From the NCBI GenBank assembly GCA_903835255.1, contig CAILMI010000034.1, positions 1 to 46,568 on the forward strand: a stretch of DNA of 46,568 nucleotides, written 5' to 3'. Shown here piece by piece: positions 23,062-33,000 of this stretch. Made by a program: the position numbers and the translations under genes. Every line of letters starts with the position of its first letter. Position 1 is the stretch's first letter. The notes below the pieces were generated by a model that saw only the letters and a list, made by a program, of their open reading frames with translations, ran no database searches and was not told the DNA's origin. Origin of the DNA: an uncultured Verrucomicrobia subdivision 3 bacterium. Lineage in GTDB: Bacteria > Verrucomicrobiota > Verrucomicrobiia > Limisphaerales > UBA11358.

Positions 23062-24309
23062 TTAGAACGTGTAGATTAACTGGGCGGCGAGCAACCAGGC
23101 TTCGCTCTGGTTGAGTTCTCCGCTGCTGATGCTGCTGTAGCCGTTGCCATGTTCCACATGGTCCCAGCGCGCTTCCACACGGCTGATCACGTTCGCCCAC
23201 AGGTTGTACTGAACCGTGGCGGTGATTTCGTCCGCAGCGTTGTTTTCGCCACCGTTCCCGTAGTAATCTGAGTAGGTGGTGTAGGCTCCGGCATTAAGAG
23301 CCGAAGAGCCCGACAGATGTTCATAACGCAGGTTGAGGCTCAACTTGTCGTTGAACGCGTAGGTGCTGTACCCGGCGAGGTTCCAGGTGTTGCCACCGGA
23401 ATGCACGTTCAGGTAGTCAAACGAGCCGCCGAACTTGAGCTTGGCGATCGGCGTGGGAACCGTGGCGCCCACATAATAGCTGGTCGCGCCCGTGGGGTCG
23501 CCGTCAACGTTTGTGCCTTCCGAGGTGTTGATGACCACACCGGACAGAACCGCGCCCTTGGCCCAGCCGAAGCTGTCAGGAGCCGTGAGGGAGACGCCGC
23601 CGATGAGGGTCGGGTTGCTCAGGCCGCCATTGTTGCCGTTGGCGCCGGAGTTATTGATGTTCGCGGTGTAAGCCGAGCCATCAAACGAGGTGTTGGCAAT
23701 GCCGCCCTGGAGGGTGACGATGTCATTGACCTTGTAGGAAGCCAGCGCGCCCGTGTGGGTGGTCGGCTCGATGTTGAATCCGAAGGAGCGGCTGTAGTTC
23801 GGGTTGTTGCCCGAGGTCAGGCTTTCGTAGCCGATAATCGTGTCAAACACGCCGATTTTCCAGTCGATGCCGTTGCCCACCGGGGTGCGCAGGGCGATGT
23901 AGGCCGAGCGGATGGCGGCCTGGCTGTCCGAGGACGAGGTGCCCAAGGTTGTGCCATCCGGTCCGAGCCAGAGCTCGACATGATAGCCAGCTGCCCAGGG
24001 GGATTCATCCAGCGGCTTGTCCAGCGCGAGATCCACCACATTGAGGCTGATCTGGTTGGCTTTGTTGCCGAGGTTGTAGTTCGGGCCGGAGCTGACGGAG
24101 GAGTACCCTTCGCCATCGACATAAGCACCCGGGTGGGTGCCGCCGCCGCCGGGGTTGAACTGAGCTGACACGTCAACGTAGCCGCTGAGAGTCGTGTTCG
24201 AGAGCGCGGTTTGCACCTGGCTCATCTTTGTTTCGTCTGCACGCGCCGCCGAGGCCAAACTGACCACGCCGACTGCTGCCAGACCCAATGTCCATTGATT
24301 AAACTTCAT
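23062..24309 (-). CDS. BBP2 (OmpL-like) outer-membrane porin
   Basis: This 415-residue protein starts at ATG 24309 with a strong Shine-Dalgarno (GGAGGAACC) 7-8 nt upstream. The signal peptide ends A-S-A-A-R-A. The mature part is a beta-barrel with alternating aromatic strands, N-P-N-Y-S-R-S-F-G-F-N-I-E-P-T-T-H-T-G (a beta-barrel-porin-2 hallmark) and a terminal Phe after L-I-Y-T. The likely role is diffusion of small solutes across the outer membrane. The strong ribosome site, codon-rich Gly/Asn/Ser loops and strong terminator suggest high expression. Confidence 0.92.
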   Translation of the reverse strand: MKFNQWTLGLAAVGVVSLASAARADETKMSQVQTALSNTTLSGYVDVSAQFNPGGGGTHPGAYVDGEGYSSVSSGPNYNLGNKANQISLNVVDLALDKPLDESPWAAGYHVELWLGPDGTTLGTSSSDSQAAIRSAYIALRTPVGNGIDWKIGVFDTIIGYESLTSGNNPNYSRSFGFNIEPTTHTGALASYKVNDIVTLQGGIANTSFDGSAYTANINNSGANGNNGGLSNPTLIGGVSLTAPDSFGWAKGAVLSGVVINTSEGTNVDGDPTGATSYYVGATVPTPIAKLKFGGSFDYLNVHSGGNTWNLAGYSTYAFNDKLSLNLRYEHLSGSSALNAGAYTTYSDYYGNGGENNAADEITATVQYNLWANVISRVEARWDHVEHGNGYSSISSGELNQSEAWLLAAQLIYTF

Positions 24310-24356
24310 CTGGTTCCTCCGATGTTGTTTGTTGTTTGTTGACTGCCTGCATTTTA

Positions 24357-24375
24357 GGGCAAAACCGGTTTGCCC
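24357..24375. promoter_or_regulatory. Palindromic operator candidate upstream of porin
   Basis: GGGCAAA (24357-24363) and TTTGCCC (24369-24375) are 7-bp inverted half-sites with a 5-bp centre. They lie 48-66 bp before the porin ATG, next to a minus-strand CTAAAAT -10-like box. A regulator dimer site is plausible. Confidence 0.4.
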
Positions 24376-25078
24376 CGTTCGCACCATTTCTGATGCAATT
24401 GAGGCTGAAACTAGTGAAAACCCAAGGGAATGACAACAATTTTTTTCAGCCCTAGCGTTGCCCTCCCCCGTCGGGCAGGGTGGAAAGGCTGGATTTGGCC
24501 ATTTTTGGGGCTTTTTAGGCCTAATTCCGAAATAGAGGCTCGCCAATCCTAGCAGGGACAGCGCCGAAAAAACCGGTCCCCTCTTGTATCTGAATTTCCG
24601 TCTAACTTTGTCTATGAGGAAGATGGGACTAACCGCTCACGCTTTCGCGGGGCGAGGGGGAGGACTTGCGCGAGAGTCGGGCCCGCTTCATTCGGCGGGT
24701 GAACGTTTTAATTTGAATCTCCATTCTGAATTTAAGATGGGGATCCAACGGCGAGGCGTCGCTGCCTTCACTCCCTCTCTTCCATGAAAATGGAGGAGAG
24801 GGCTGGGGGAGGCGCTGGGAGACGGTCGAAGGGCTCCGAGAGCATGGCCTGCTTCGGAATTCGGGTTTAGCCTGATTTCAGGCCGGGGACGGCTTAAAAA
24901 CGGGACACTCCGGCGGGGTTCTTTTCCCAGTTCAAGGTGCGCCCGCCTTGAAATACTGGTTTCAGCCGTGTGGAACAATTGATGCTTTCACGGGTGCAAG
25001 AGCGAACTGCAGGCTTGCAATTGCCGTGGGTTGTTTTATCACGGGCGCAGTCGATTTTGCCAATTTTATCAACTCACT
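24376..25078. other. Long intergenic region with hairpins
   Basis: I see no convincing gene in this region between the divergent porin and gspF genes. It holds a 13-bp perfect-type hairpin at 24773-24802 with a GAAA loop (arms CCCTCTCTTCCAT / ATGGAGGAGAGGG, one G-T). Close to gspF there is a two-part stem at 24989-25028 (CACGG/CCGTG outside, TGCAAG/CTTGCA inside) that could form in the gspF leader. Confidence 0.5.
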
Positions 25079-26290
25079 ATGCCATCCTTTGCGTACACCG
25101 CCCGAGAAACCACCACCGGCCGCGAAATCCGGAGCATGGTGGAGGCAAAGAATGAGCAGAGCGCCATCGCGGCATTGCTGAACCGCAATCTGCTGGTCGT
25201 CAGCATCCAGGAAAAAATCCCCAAAAAGGGGAAAACCCAGGGCGGTCGGGTGCTTTTGGCGGATCTGGTGGTGTTCACCCGCCAGCTGGCCACGATGATT
25301 GACGCTGGGATTTCCCTCGTGCAGGCGCTGCAGGCGCTGGCCGAACAGACGCCCAACAAGATCATGCGCGATGTGATCCGGGATGTGTGCACACGGGTGG
25401 AGGGCGGTGAAAGCTTTTCTGAGGCGCTGCAAAAGCATCCCCGGACGTTCAACCGGCTCTATTACTCCATGATTTCGGCGGGGGAAAAAGGCGGATTGCT
25501 CGCAGAAATCATGGCTCGGCTGGCCACCTACCTCGAAAACACCGAGCGGCTCCGCAAGAAAGTGAAGACGGCCCTGATGTATCCCACGGCGGTGACCGTG
25601 GTCGCCATTGTCATCACCACCTTCCTGCTGGTGAAAGTCATTCCCACTTTCAAGGACGTCTATTCCGGCTTCGACGCGGCCCTGCCCGGCCCCACCCAGA
25701 TCCTGATGAACATCAGCGATGCGGTGAGGGACTACCTGATTTTATTCATTTTCGCAGGCGGAGCGGGCATTTGGGGCTGGCTTTATTTCATCAAGACCAA
25801 GGCCGGGCTGGAGTTCTGGGATGCCCGGCGCATCAAGCTGCCCATCTTCGGGCCCATCGCGCACAAAATCTGCCTGGCCCGCTTCACCCGCACGCTCGCC
25901 TCGCTCGTCCGCAGCGGCGTGCCGATTCTGGAAGTCCTGCAAATCGTCTCCCAGACGGTCGACAACGTGGTCATGGAAAAAGCCATCAAGAAGGCCGCCA
26001 CCGATATCGAGCGGGGAGAAGGCATTTCCGCCGCACTTAGTAAAAACCCCATCTTCCCCAGCATGATCATCCGCATGCTGAGCGCCGGCGAACAGACCGG
26101 CAACATCGACAACATGCTCGAACGCGTCTCCAACTTTCTGGACGAGGAGATCGACACCTCCCTCTCCGGCCTCATGTCGCTGATCGAACCCCTGCTCATT
26201 GTTTTCCTCGGGGTGGTCATCGGCGGCATGGTCATCTGTATGTTCCTGCCGATTTTCAACCTGGCCAACATCGTCAACGGCGGACACTAA
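25079..26290 (+). CDS. gspF: Type II secretion / type IV pilus inner-membrane protein (GspF/PilC)
   Basis: This 403-residue platform protein contains two GspF domains (~residues 65-190 and ~270-390). Motifs include F-T-R-Q-L-A-T-M-I-D-A-G-I-S-L-V-Q-A-L, S-A-G-E-K-G-G-L-L, F-T-R-T-L-A-S-L-V-R-S-G-V-P-I-L and S-A-G-E-Q-T-G-N-I-D, plus three membrane segments. ATG 25079 (M-P-S-F-A-Y-T-A-R-E) matches the family N-terminus; an ATG 48 bp upstream does not. It anchors the assembly ATPase at the inner membrane. No pilin or secretin gene is adjacent; the ATPase gene lies about 9 kb away. Confidence 0.95.
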   Translation: MPSFAYTARETTTGREIRSMVEAKNEQSAIAALLNRNLLVVSIQEKIPKKGKTQGGRVLLADLVVFTRQLATMIDAGISLVQALQALAEQTPNKIMRDVIRDVCTRVEGGESFSEALQKHPRTFNRLYYSMISAGEKGGLLAEIMARLATYLENTERLRKKVKTALMYPTAVTVVAIVITTFLLVKVIPTFKDVYSGFDAALPGPTQILMNISDAVRDYLILFIFAGGAGIWGWLYFIKTKAGLEFWDARRIKLPIFGPIAHKICLARFTRTLASLVRSGVPILEVLQIVSQTVDNVVMEKAIKKAATDIERGEGISAALSKNPIFPSMIIRMLSAGEQTGNIDNMLERVSNFLDEEIDTSLSGLMSLIEPLLIVFLGVVIGGMVICMFLPIFNLANIVNGGH

Positions 26291-26376
26291 GCCGGAACCC
26301 TGCAGTCCGAATCAACCGCCCAGGCGCCACGGGAGCCAAGGAACAAGACCTGAGCCGGATTCATGCCGATGGAAGG

Positions 26377-26407
26377 TAGCCCGCTCACAAGGCGTGCCGG
26401 GCTATTT
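26377..26407 (+). terminator. Possible terminator after gspF
   Basis: TAGCCCG (26377-26383) pairs with CGGGCTA (26398-26404), followed by a short TTT. The T-tract is weak, so its efficiency is doubtful. Confidence 0.4.
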
Positions 26408-26414
26408 GATAGAA

Positions 26415-26450
26415 GTTCTTGGAAACTGTGGGGTAGGTGGGGCGCGTCAC
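26415..26450. repeat. Single-ended copy of the 21.8-kb repeat
   Basis: The first 19 bases repeat the sequence at 21828-21846 exactly. The following AGGTGGGGCGCGTCAC matches the inner flank of the right end at 22047 with one change. The stop codon of the peptide-binding lipoprotein lies inside this copy. Confidence 0.6.
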
Positions 26451-28228
26451 TTCTTGAAGTAAAGCTCCTCCGCGTTCCAAGTGACGCGGTAGGAGCTTAG
26501 CGGCGTCGGCCGCAGGTTGCCGATGTCCGAACGCGCGGCGGCATAGAAATAGGGCGTGACCGTGAAAATCATCGGCATCTGTTCGCCGAGAATCTGTTGC
26601 ACCTCATCGTAATATTTTTTCCGGACGCCGAAATCGAGCGTCTTCATCTGGGCGTTCATCAGGAAATCCACCCGCGCCTCCCATGCCGTCGAAGGCGTCT
26701 TCTGACGGGGAAACCACTGGTGCGTGAAGCCGTCCGACTTCAGGACGTTCAGGCTGGAGGAGGGGTCGGTGCCGCCGCCGCCGATGCCCATCAGGACGCA
26801 GTCGTAATCGCAGGTGTCGTTGATCTTACTCACGAGCGTGTTGAATTCAATCGGCTGAAGGATAACGCGAAAGCCGAGCTGCTTCAGGTCCGACTGAATC
26901 AGCAGGGCGGTCTTTTCCCGCGCGCCATTGCCGGTGTTGGTGTTCATCACAAACTCAATCTTGCGCCCCTCGGCGTCCTCAGCGTCGCCGTCGCCGTCGC
27001 GGTCTTCGATCCCGATCTCCTTGAGCAGGGCCCGCGCCTTCGCCACGTCGTGCGGATACTGCGGGGTGCCGGGGTTGCACCATTTTTTGTTGCCGGGCGT
27101 CACAAAGCCATAGTTGGGGATCGCGCGGCCGGAATAGATGGATTGGATGAGGCTTTCCCGGTTGATGGCATACGAGCAGGCCTGTCGGAATTTTTGGTCG
27201 CGGAACCATTTTAACTTGGCCGCCTCCACCCTGGGCCGCCCGGTCTTGGCGTTGAGGTTCGTGTTCTGATTGAACCAGAAAAAGCCGGCCTCCAGCCCGA
27301 CGCCGGGCTCGACCAGGCGGAAGCGACCCGACGCCGCCCCGGCCTTGAACCGGTCGTATTCGTCGGGGTAGATGAAGTCGTCCACGTCGCTCTCGCCGCT
27401 CAGGAAGCGCAGCGTGAGGGCGTTCAGATTGGGCACGACCGTAAAAATGATGTTGTCGAAATACGGCAGCCGCTGCCCCTGCTTGTCCACCTCGTAAAAA
27501 TAAGGATTGCGCTCCAGCAATACCGATTGCGCCTGCTTGTAGTCGCGGAGGCGGAACGGCCCGCTGCCGACGATATCCGCCGGCTTCCAGTTCACACCGT
27601 AGGCCGAAGTGAAGGTTTTCTCCGCAACGGATCGGGCCAGAATATGTTTGGGCAGAATCGGCACTCCGCCGAAATTTTCCAGAAACGGCGCGTAGATGCC
27701 CGGCGTCACCACCTGCACAGTCAGGTCGTCCACCCGGGTCACGGCGAATTTCTTCCCGTCAATGATGAAGGCGTCCCTCATGACGTTGTCGATCTCGGGA
27801 TTGTAGATGGTTTCCCAAGTGAAGATCACATCCTCCGCCGTGAGCGGCGCGCCGTCGCTCCAGCGCAGGTTTTTTCGCAGCGTGAACCTCCATGTCCGTC
27901 CGTCCGGCATGTTCGTCCAGGTTGCCGCCAGGCCGGGAGTGACCTGCTGGGTCGTCCAATCAAAGCCCAGCATGCCCGCAAACAGGTGCCGGAAAACCTG
28001 CTCGGAAGAGGATTCGTTGGCTGTGACAGGATTGAAGGTTTTAGGGTCGCCAAAAGTCGCCACCACCAGCCGTCCGCCCGGAATGCCCGGCGCGCAGTCG
28101 GCGATCAAAGGGGGCTCGGGCAGCGGGACCGGGCCGGCAGAGCGCGTTTCGGTTTTCTGACCGCAGCCGCAGAAGAGCCCGGCACCGACCAAAAAAAGGG
28201 AAAGGGTTTTTGGAGGAAGAAAATTCAT
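26447..28228 (-). CDS. Oligopeptide ABC transporter substrate-binding lipoprotein
   Basis: This 593-residue protein has a lipoprotein signal ending L-F-C-G-C-G. The mature part is an SBP_bac_5 (OppA/DppA) domain: F-G-D-P-K-T-F-N-P-V, G-L-A-A-T-W, T-W-R-F-T-L-R-K-N-L-R-W-S-D-G-A-P-L-T-A-E-D-V, N-P-Y-F-Y-E-V-D and F-R-Q-A-C-S-Y-A-I-N-R. It binds peptides or similar ligands for an ABC importer. No permease or ATPase gene is next to it, so it either serves a system elsewhere or acts alone. Its stop lies in a dispersed repeat. Confidence 0.94.
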   Translation of the reverse strand: MNFLPPKTLSLFLVGAGLFCGCGQKTETRSAGPVPLPEPPLIADCAPGIPGGRLVVATFGDPKTFNPVTANESSSEQVFRHLFAGMLGFDWTTQQVTPGLAATWTNMPDGRTWRFTLRKNLRWSDGAPLTAEDVIFTWETIYNPEIDNVMRDAFIIDGKKFAVTRVDDLTVQVVTPGIYAPFLENFGGVPILPKHILARSVAEKTFTSAYGVNWKPADIVGSGPFRLRDYKQAQSVLLERNPYFYEVDKQGQRLPYFDNIIFTVVPNLNALTLRFLSGESDVDDFIYPDEYDRFKAGAASGRFRLVEPGVGLEAGFFWFNQNTNLNAKTGRPRVEAAKLKWFRDQKFRQACSYAINRESLIQSIYSGRAIPNYGFVTPGNKKWCNPGTPQYPHDVAKARALLKEIGIEDRDGDGDAEDAEGRKIEFVMNTNTGNGAREKTALLIQSDLKQLGFRVILQPIEFNTLVSKINDTCDYDCVLMGIGGGGTDPSSSLNVLKSDGFTHQWFPRQKTPSTAWEARVDFLMNAQMKTLDFGVRKKYYDEVQQILGEQMPMIFTVTPYFYAAARSDIGNLRPTPLSSYRVTWNAEELYFKK

Positions 28229-28297
28229 AAGCGGGGTTCTCGCGCTTGGATCGGCGGAGGACTGCCTCCGCCCGGGCCGTCCGGCGTCGGGCCCAGC

Positions 28298-28327
28298 AAA
28301 AAACCGCGCGGGAAGCTCCCCGCGCGG
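28298..28327 (-). terminator. Terminator of glutaredoxin gene
   Basis: On the minus strand CCGCGCGGG/CCCGCGCGG form a near-perfect GC stem with a short loop, followed by six T residues. It lies 19 bp past the stop of the gene at 28346. Confidence 0.88.
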
Positions 28328-28345
28328 CCTGCTCGACCCGGTTGA

Positions 28346-28687
28346 TTAGCGGGGTGCAAAATGGAGCGGCTTGCTCTGCGGCATTTCATGGGCGCAAGGC
28401 TGATTGATGGGCGCGTCCGGCGTGCGGTCATTGGGCGTCACGATGTGATTCGCGAGCATCCAGGATTCCACTTCCTCGCCGCTGATGTCGGGCAGCATCT
28501 GGCCGTTGATCTCAACGCAGGGGCTCATCATCTGGCCGCTTTTCTCGATCATTTCCTGGCGTTGCAGCGGGTCGTTGATGATGTCGCGATCCTCGAACGG
28601 CAGGTCGTATTTGCGCAACACGGCGCGAACTCCCTGGCTCCAGCCACAGCTCGGTTTCAAATAGGCAACAATTTTTGGTTTGCTCAT
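28346..28687 (-). CDS. Glutaredoxin-like protein, CGWS active site
   Basis: This 113-residue thioredoxin-fold protein has the glutaredoxin N-terminus K-I-V-A-Y-L-K-P-S-C-G-W-S-Q-G, with C14 and Ser17 in place of the second Cys. This gives a monothiol-type site. Later features are Y-D-L-P-F-E-D-R-D-I and M-M-S-P-C-V-E-I-N-G (the cis-Pro loop, usually T-V-P, here S-P). It could reduce glutathione mixed disulfides or take part in Fe-S handling. The C-terminal ~35 residues, ending after A-H-E-M-P-Q-S, are extra. ATG 28687 is chosen as it places the fold at residue 5. Confidence 0.88.
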   Translation of the reverse strand: MSKPKIVAYLKPSCGWSQGVRAVLRKYDLPFEDRDIINDPLQRQEMIEKSGQMMSPCVEINGQMLPDISGEEVESWMLANHIVTPNDRTPDAPINQPCAHEMPQSKPLHFAPR

Positions 28688-28762
28688 GGCAACAGAGTGC
28701 CACATCCAAAAGCGCAGGGCAAATGCTTTAGCCGAGGCCTCCGCGGCGGGGCGGGGAATCCC

Positions 28763-29908
28763 TCACCGCTCGTCGCCGGCCGCTTTCCGCGCGGCCAGGA
28801 TTTTTTGCGATGGCTTGTAGTGGGCGATGAAGTGGCGGTGATACTCTGCAAACGTCCCCGCCGCGATGGCCGCACGGACTTCGGCCATGACCTTCAAATA
28901 GAGGTGCGAATTGTGGACGCTGACCATGCGCAGGCCGAGGATTTCATTTGCCCGCAGCAGGTGGCGCAGGTAGGCGCGGGTGAAGGTGCGGCAGGCGTAA
29001 CATTCGCAGCCCTCCTCAATGGGTCCAAAATCGGTCTTATAGGAAGCCCCCTTGAGCCCGAACGCGCCGGTGTGCGTGACCGCCGTGCCGGTGCGGGCGA
29101 TGCGCGTGGGCAGCACGCAGTCAAACATATCCACCCCGCGCGCGATCAGTTCGATCATCTGGGCGGGCGTGCCAAGGCCCATGGCATAGCGGGCCTTGTG
29201 CGCGGGCAGATGCGGCTCGGCCAGCTCGATGGCGCGCATCATTTCCGGCTCTGGCTCCCCAACGCTGACGCCGCCGATGGCGTAGCCGTCAAAATCCATT
29301 TCCACGAGCGCCTTGGCGCACTGCTCGCGCAATGCCGCGTCGCTGCCGCCCTGGACAATCCCGAAAACCTTTTGACCGGCGGCGCGCGGCTGGGTGCGGC
29401 ACTCGAGCGCCCAGCGGATCGTGCGCTCCACGGCGAGGCGCTGCTCACTGGCGGGGGCGTCGTGCGGCGGGCATTCGTCAAAAACCATTGCGATGTCCGA
29501 GCCGAGCACGCGCTGGATTTCCATGGATTCTTTCGGGCCAATGAACAGCAGCGAGCCATCCAGATGCGAACGGAATTCAACTCCGTGCTCCTTCACCTTC
29601 CGGATTTTTGCGAGGCTGAAAACCTGGAAGCCGCCGCTATCCGTGAGGATGGGCCGATCCCAATTCATGAAGGAGTGCAGACCGCCGGCGGCGCGGATGA
29701 CCTCCAAGCCGGGGCGCAGATTAAGATGGTAAGTGTTGCCGAGAAGGATCTGCGTGCCCATCTCGTGAAGTTCGCGCGGGTCGAGAGCCTTGACGCTGGC
29801 CTGGGTGCCGACGGGCATGAAGACGGGAGTTTCGATGACGCCGTGCGCCGTGGTCAGTCGGCCGAGGCGCGCCTTGGTGTGCGTGTCGGTTTTAAGAAGT
29901 TCAAACAT
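28763..29908 (-). CDS. tgt: tRNA-guanine transglycosylase
   Basis: This 381-residue enzyme exchanges G34 of Asp/Asn/His/Tyr tRNAs for the queuosine precursor. The catalytic base Asp90 is in L-T-D-S-G-G-F-Q-V-F-S. The nucleophile D263 is in D-M-F-D-C-V-L-P-T-R. The zinc ligands are in C301-E-C-Y-A-C306 plus the His of S-V-H-N-S-H-L. The length and N-terminus are normal for bacterial Tgt. No queA, queC or yajC is next to it here. It is on the same strand as the glutaredoxin gene, 75 bp upstream. Confidence 0.97.
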   Translation of the reverse strand: MFELLKTDTHTKARLGRLTTAHGVIETPVFMPVGTQASVKALDPRELHEMGTQILLGNTYHLNLRPGLEVIRAAGGLHSFMNWDRPILTDSGGFQVFSLAKIRKVKEHGVEFRSHLDGSLLFIGPKESMEIQRVLGSDIAMVFDECPPHDAPASEQRLAVERTIRWALECRTQPRAAGQKVFGIVQGGSDAALREQCAKALVEMDFDGYAIGGVSVGEPEPEMMRAIELAEPHLPAHKARYAMGLGTPAQMIELIARGVDMFDCVLPTRIARTGTAVTHTGAFGLKGASYKTDFGPIEEGCECYACRTFTRAYLRHLLRANEILGLRMVSVHNSHLYLKVMAEVRAAIAAGTFAEYHRHFIAHYKPSQKILAARKAAGDER

Positions 29909-30004
29909 CGCGCGCAGGATAGATTAAAACCGGCGCGATTGAAGGTGAAAATGCACTGGCCGACCCAGTCCGGTCCGGGATGGGAGCAGAAGGGGTCCAG
30001 AGAG

Positions 30005-33000
30005 TTATTCCTTTTTATGACCCGGTTTGGACCGCTCCAGCAGTTTCCAGACACGCAGGGCCTCTGTCACGCCCCAGGCCTGCGCATCGCAACCCCGCTG
30101 GGTGTGCGGCGCATCTCCGTCAACGATTTCGGGGAGCTGCCCGAGGCAGCCCTGATTGAGGAGGGATACCGAACTGCCCAGATACGCCTTCGCTGCGGCC
30201 ACGGCGGCGGGTGAAAAATCCCAGGCGCGGGCGAGCGCTTCGCAAAAGGCGGGGAAGGTCCAGGTCCAGGCCGTGCCATTGTGGTAGGCGGGTTTGCGCC
30301 GTGAATCCTCGTCGCCTTCGTATCGCGGCCAATAGGGTGCGGGCGGGTTGTTGATCAGTCCGCCTTGGGCGTTGTAAATCGGCAGGGGAACGGAGACCGG
30401 CAAGGGCGCCAGCGAACGCAGCGCCCCCGGCACGACCAAATGTTTCAGGGCGGCGGCCACGCAGCGTTTCGCCGGCACGCCGGAGACGAGGCCGAGGCTG
30501 ACGGCCAGGAGGCAGTTGCTCCGCAATGCGTCGCTGGGGGTGGCCTTGCCTGCCGCCATCCCCGGCGGGGCGAGCAGCACGTCCGCGAACCAGCCGGGAC
30601 CTTCCAGCCAGAACAGTTTTTGGAACGAAGCCGCCGCCTGTTCCGCCCGCTCGCGCCATTGTTTCCGTCCCGGTTCCGCTCCGGTTTTTCCCAGCCACCG
30701 CAGCAGGCGGATCCAGAGCGCCTGAATCTCGACGGGATACCCTTCCCGCGGAGTGCCGGCGGGATAATTCGTGTCCATCCAGGTGAAATGGCTCGGGCTC
30801 CAAATTAACCCCGAGCTGGCATCCATGCGGATGCCGTTCGGCGTGCCCCGGCAATAATTTTCCGCGATGCTCGTCAGCACGTCCCGAAGGGTTCGGCCGC
30901 CTTTCCCCTTCTGGTTAAAAAACGCGTCCTCTCCCAGGTCCTCGCAGGCGACGGCGAACCAGAGGGGGGCATCGGAGGTGTCCCGGTTGGAGACGTCGTT
31001 TCCGTGGATTGTATTGGGCAGCGTGCCGTCCTGCTCGAATCGGGCAAAGGTGAGCAGCAGCTGTTTCACTTCCTCGGCCCGTCCTGCAGCCAGCAGTCCG
31101 CGCGCGCAAATCAATGAATCGCGGCCCCAATCTAAAAACCAGGGATAGCCGGCGATGATAGTCTTGCCCTCATCCCGTCGGACGACAAATTGGCCTGCAG
31201 CGCGGGCGAGCCGCTCAGCAAAATCAGGAGCCAGCGCCGTTTCTGGATGCGAGGATTTTTTATCAAGCCGGGCTAAAGATTTCTCCTCCGCTTTCTCTTC
31301 CAAAATGCCGCCCGATTCGGCGGTGAGCACGAGGGTGGCATGGGAGCCCTTGGCCAGTGGCACCTCAAACCAGCCCGGGCTGTAGGCATCGCCGGCAGGG
31401 GTCTGGCCGCGGCCTTGTTCAACCGGGTGAGGGATGTTCTCGCACCATTCCGGCTGGGGATGGAATTCGCCGCGGTCAGTAAAAACCCGGAGGTGCCGGT
31501 CGCTGGCGGGCGTGAAGGCGAAACCCCTCAATGGTCCGGTCGCCAGCGGGGTGGGGCCGCTCATCGGGTGGCAGTGCGAGGCGAAGTGGGAGTCTGCGCC
31601 GCCGTTGCGCCGGGTCTCGCTGTGGAAATTGCGGTCTTCGATGTCCGGTCGCAGGGTCAGGCGCACATCGGTCCCGGCAGGGAGCTGGCTGCCATGCGCC
31701 CGGTCTTTCGTGGGACGGCTGAATTGCAGCACCGTGGTGTTTTCCCCTTCAACCATTGCGGCACGCAATTCGATTTCAACCGTGCGGCCGGTGCCGGCAT
31801 TGGCCACAAAATTCCAAACCGCCGGCGGGCCGGCCTCGAAGGAGGTGAGGTTCCTGCAATCCAGCGTCGAGAGGAACCCATCGGCATTCACCCAGGCGCG
31901 GAGGCGTTTCACAAAAACATGGCGGTCCACCGGCACGGCGGGATTCAGGTTTGCGGCGAGGACACAGTCATATTTGGAATGCACATTTCCCAGATCCGCG
32001 ACCATCCGGGCCATGCCGCCCCGGCCATTGGTCAACAGCGCCAGATCTGAAGATGAAAACGAGGGAGTGGACGAAGGTTCGGGGGGGAGAAAACGCAGGG
32101 TTGCTTCCACTTTTTGGAAGACGGGGGCATAGCGCTCCAGGCTTAGCGTCGCTTCCCCGGCCGCCTGATTCGGGTCCAGGCAGGCGACGAAGCCGTCGTC
32201 GACTGCAATGGATTGAATCTGCACCGGCGCATTCGACTTTCCCGATTTGTCCGCGTTCACTTTCAGAGAGGCGCGAAAGGGGGTGCGATCGGTGATCAGC
32301 AGCCAGTGGCCGGGCGGCACGAGGGTGATGCGGCGGGCGTCTTCCATCGACCATTCGACCACGCGCGGGAAGAGGGTTCCTGATCCGGCTTCGGCCAGCA
32401 CCTCGGCCAGCGGGGTGCGGGCGGCCCGCGCGCCGAACTCGCTTGCGACGGCGAGGAAAAGAGCGGGGGCGCGGCGGACCTGTTCCGCGAGCCAGCGCCA
32501 GTCGAGCCCGCTCAGGGTTTCGAGCGGCGCGATTTGACTCAAGGCCTGTATTGCCCAGGCGGCCTGGGCCCGGGCCCGCCTGTAATCGTCGCCGCTCAAG
32601 CCCGCCGGCTCAGGGGTGGGCGCGAGGCAGTAAGCCCCGCCGGGGAGAATCGTAAAGGTGGTGTTCAGTCCGGCGACGGTGCTGTGCGGGAGGGGCTGTC
32701 CAAGCAGTTCGAAGGCGGCGGGCAGTTCGCGGTCGGCGGGCCGGGCCAGGGTGATGACGCCTGTCTTTTCTGGGTCGGTATTGACCAGAACCAAAACCGC
32801 ATCGGTGCCTTCGGCGGATTCGCGGAGCAGGGCGTAAACCGGAGAGTCCAGCCCGCTGAGGCGGGTGAGCGTTGCGCCGTCGAAAAAAGCAGGATGATCC
32901 GAGATGACCTGGTTCAATCGGGCGAGTTCAGGGAGGAGGTTGTCGGGGCTGTCCCAGTTCAAGCCGGTATTGCCGTGGACGCGGATTTTTTCTGTTGCGA

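Noticed and set aside
28361-30214. 617-residue plus-strand ORF opposite tgt and the glutaredoxin gene
   Set aside because: A shadow of two well-supported minus-strand genes; the composition is His/Arg/Gly-rich with no recognisable domain.
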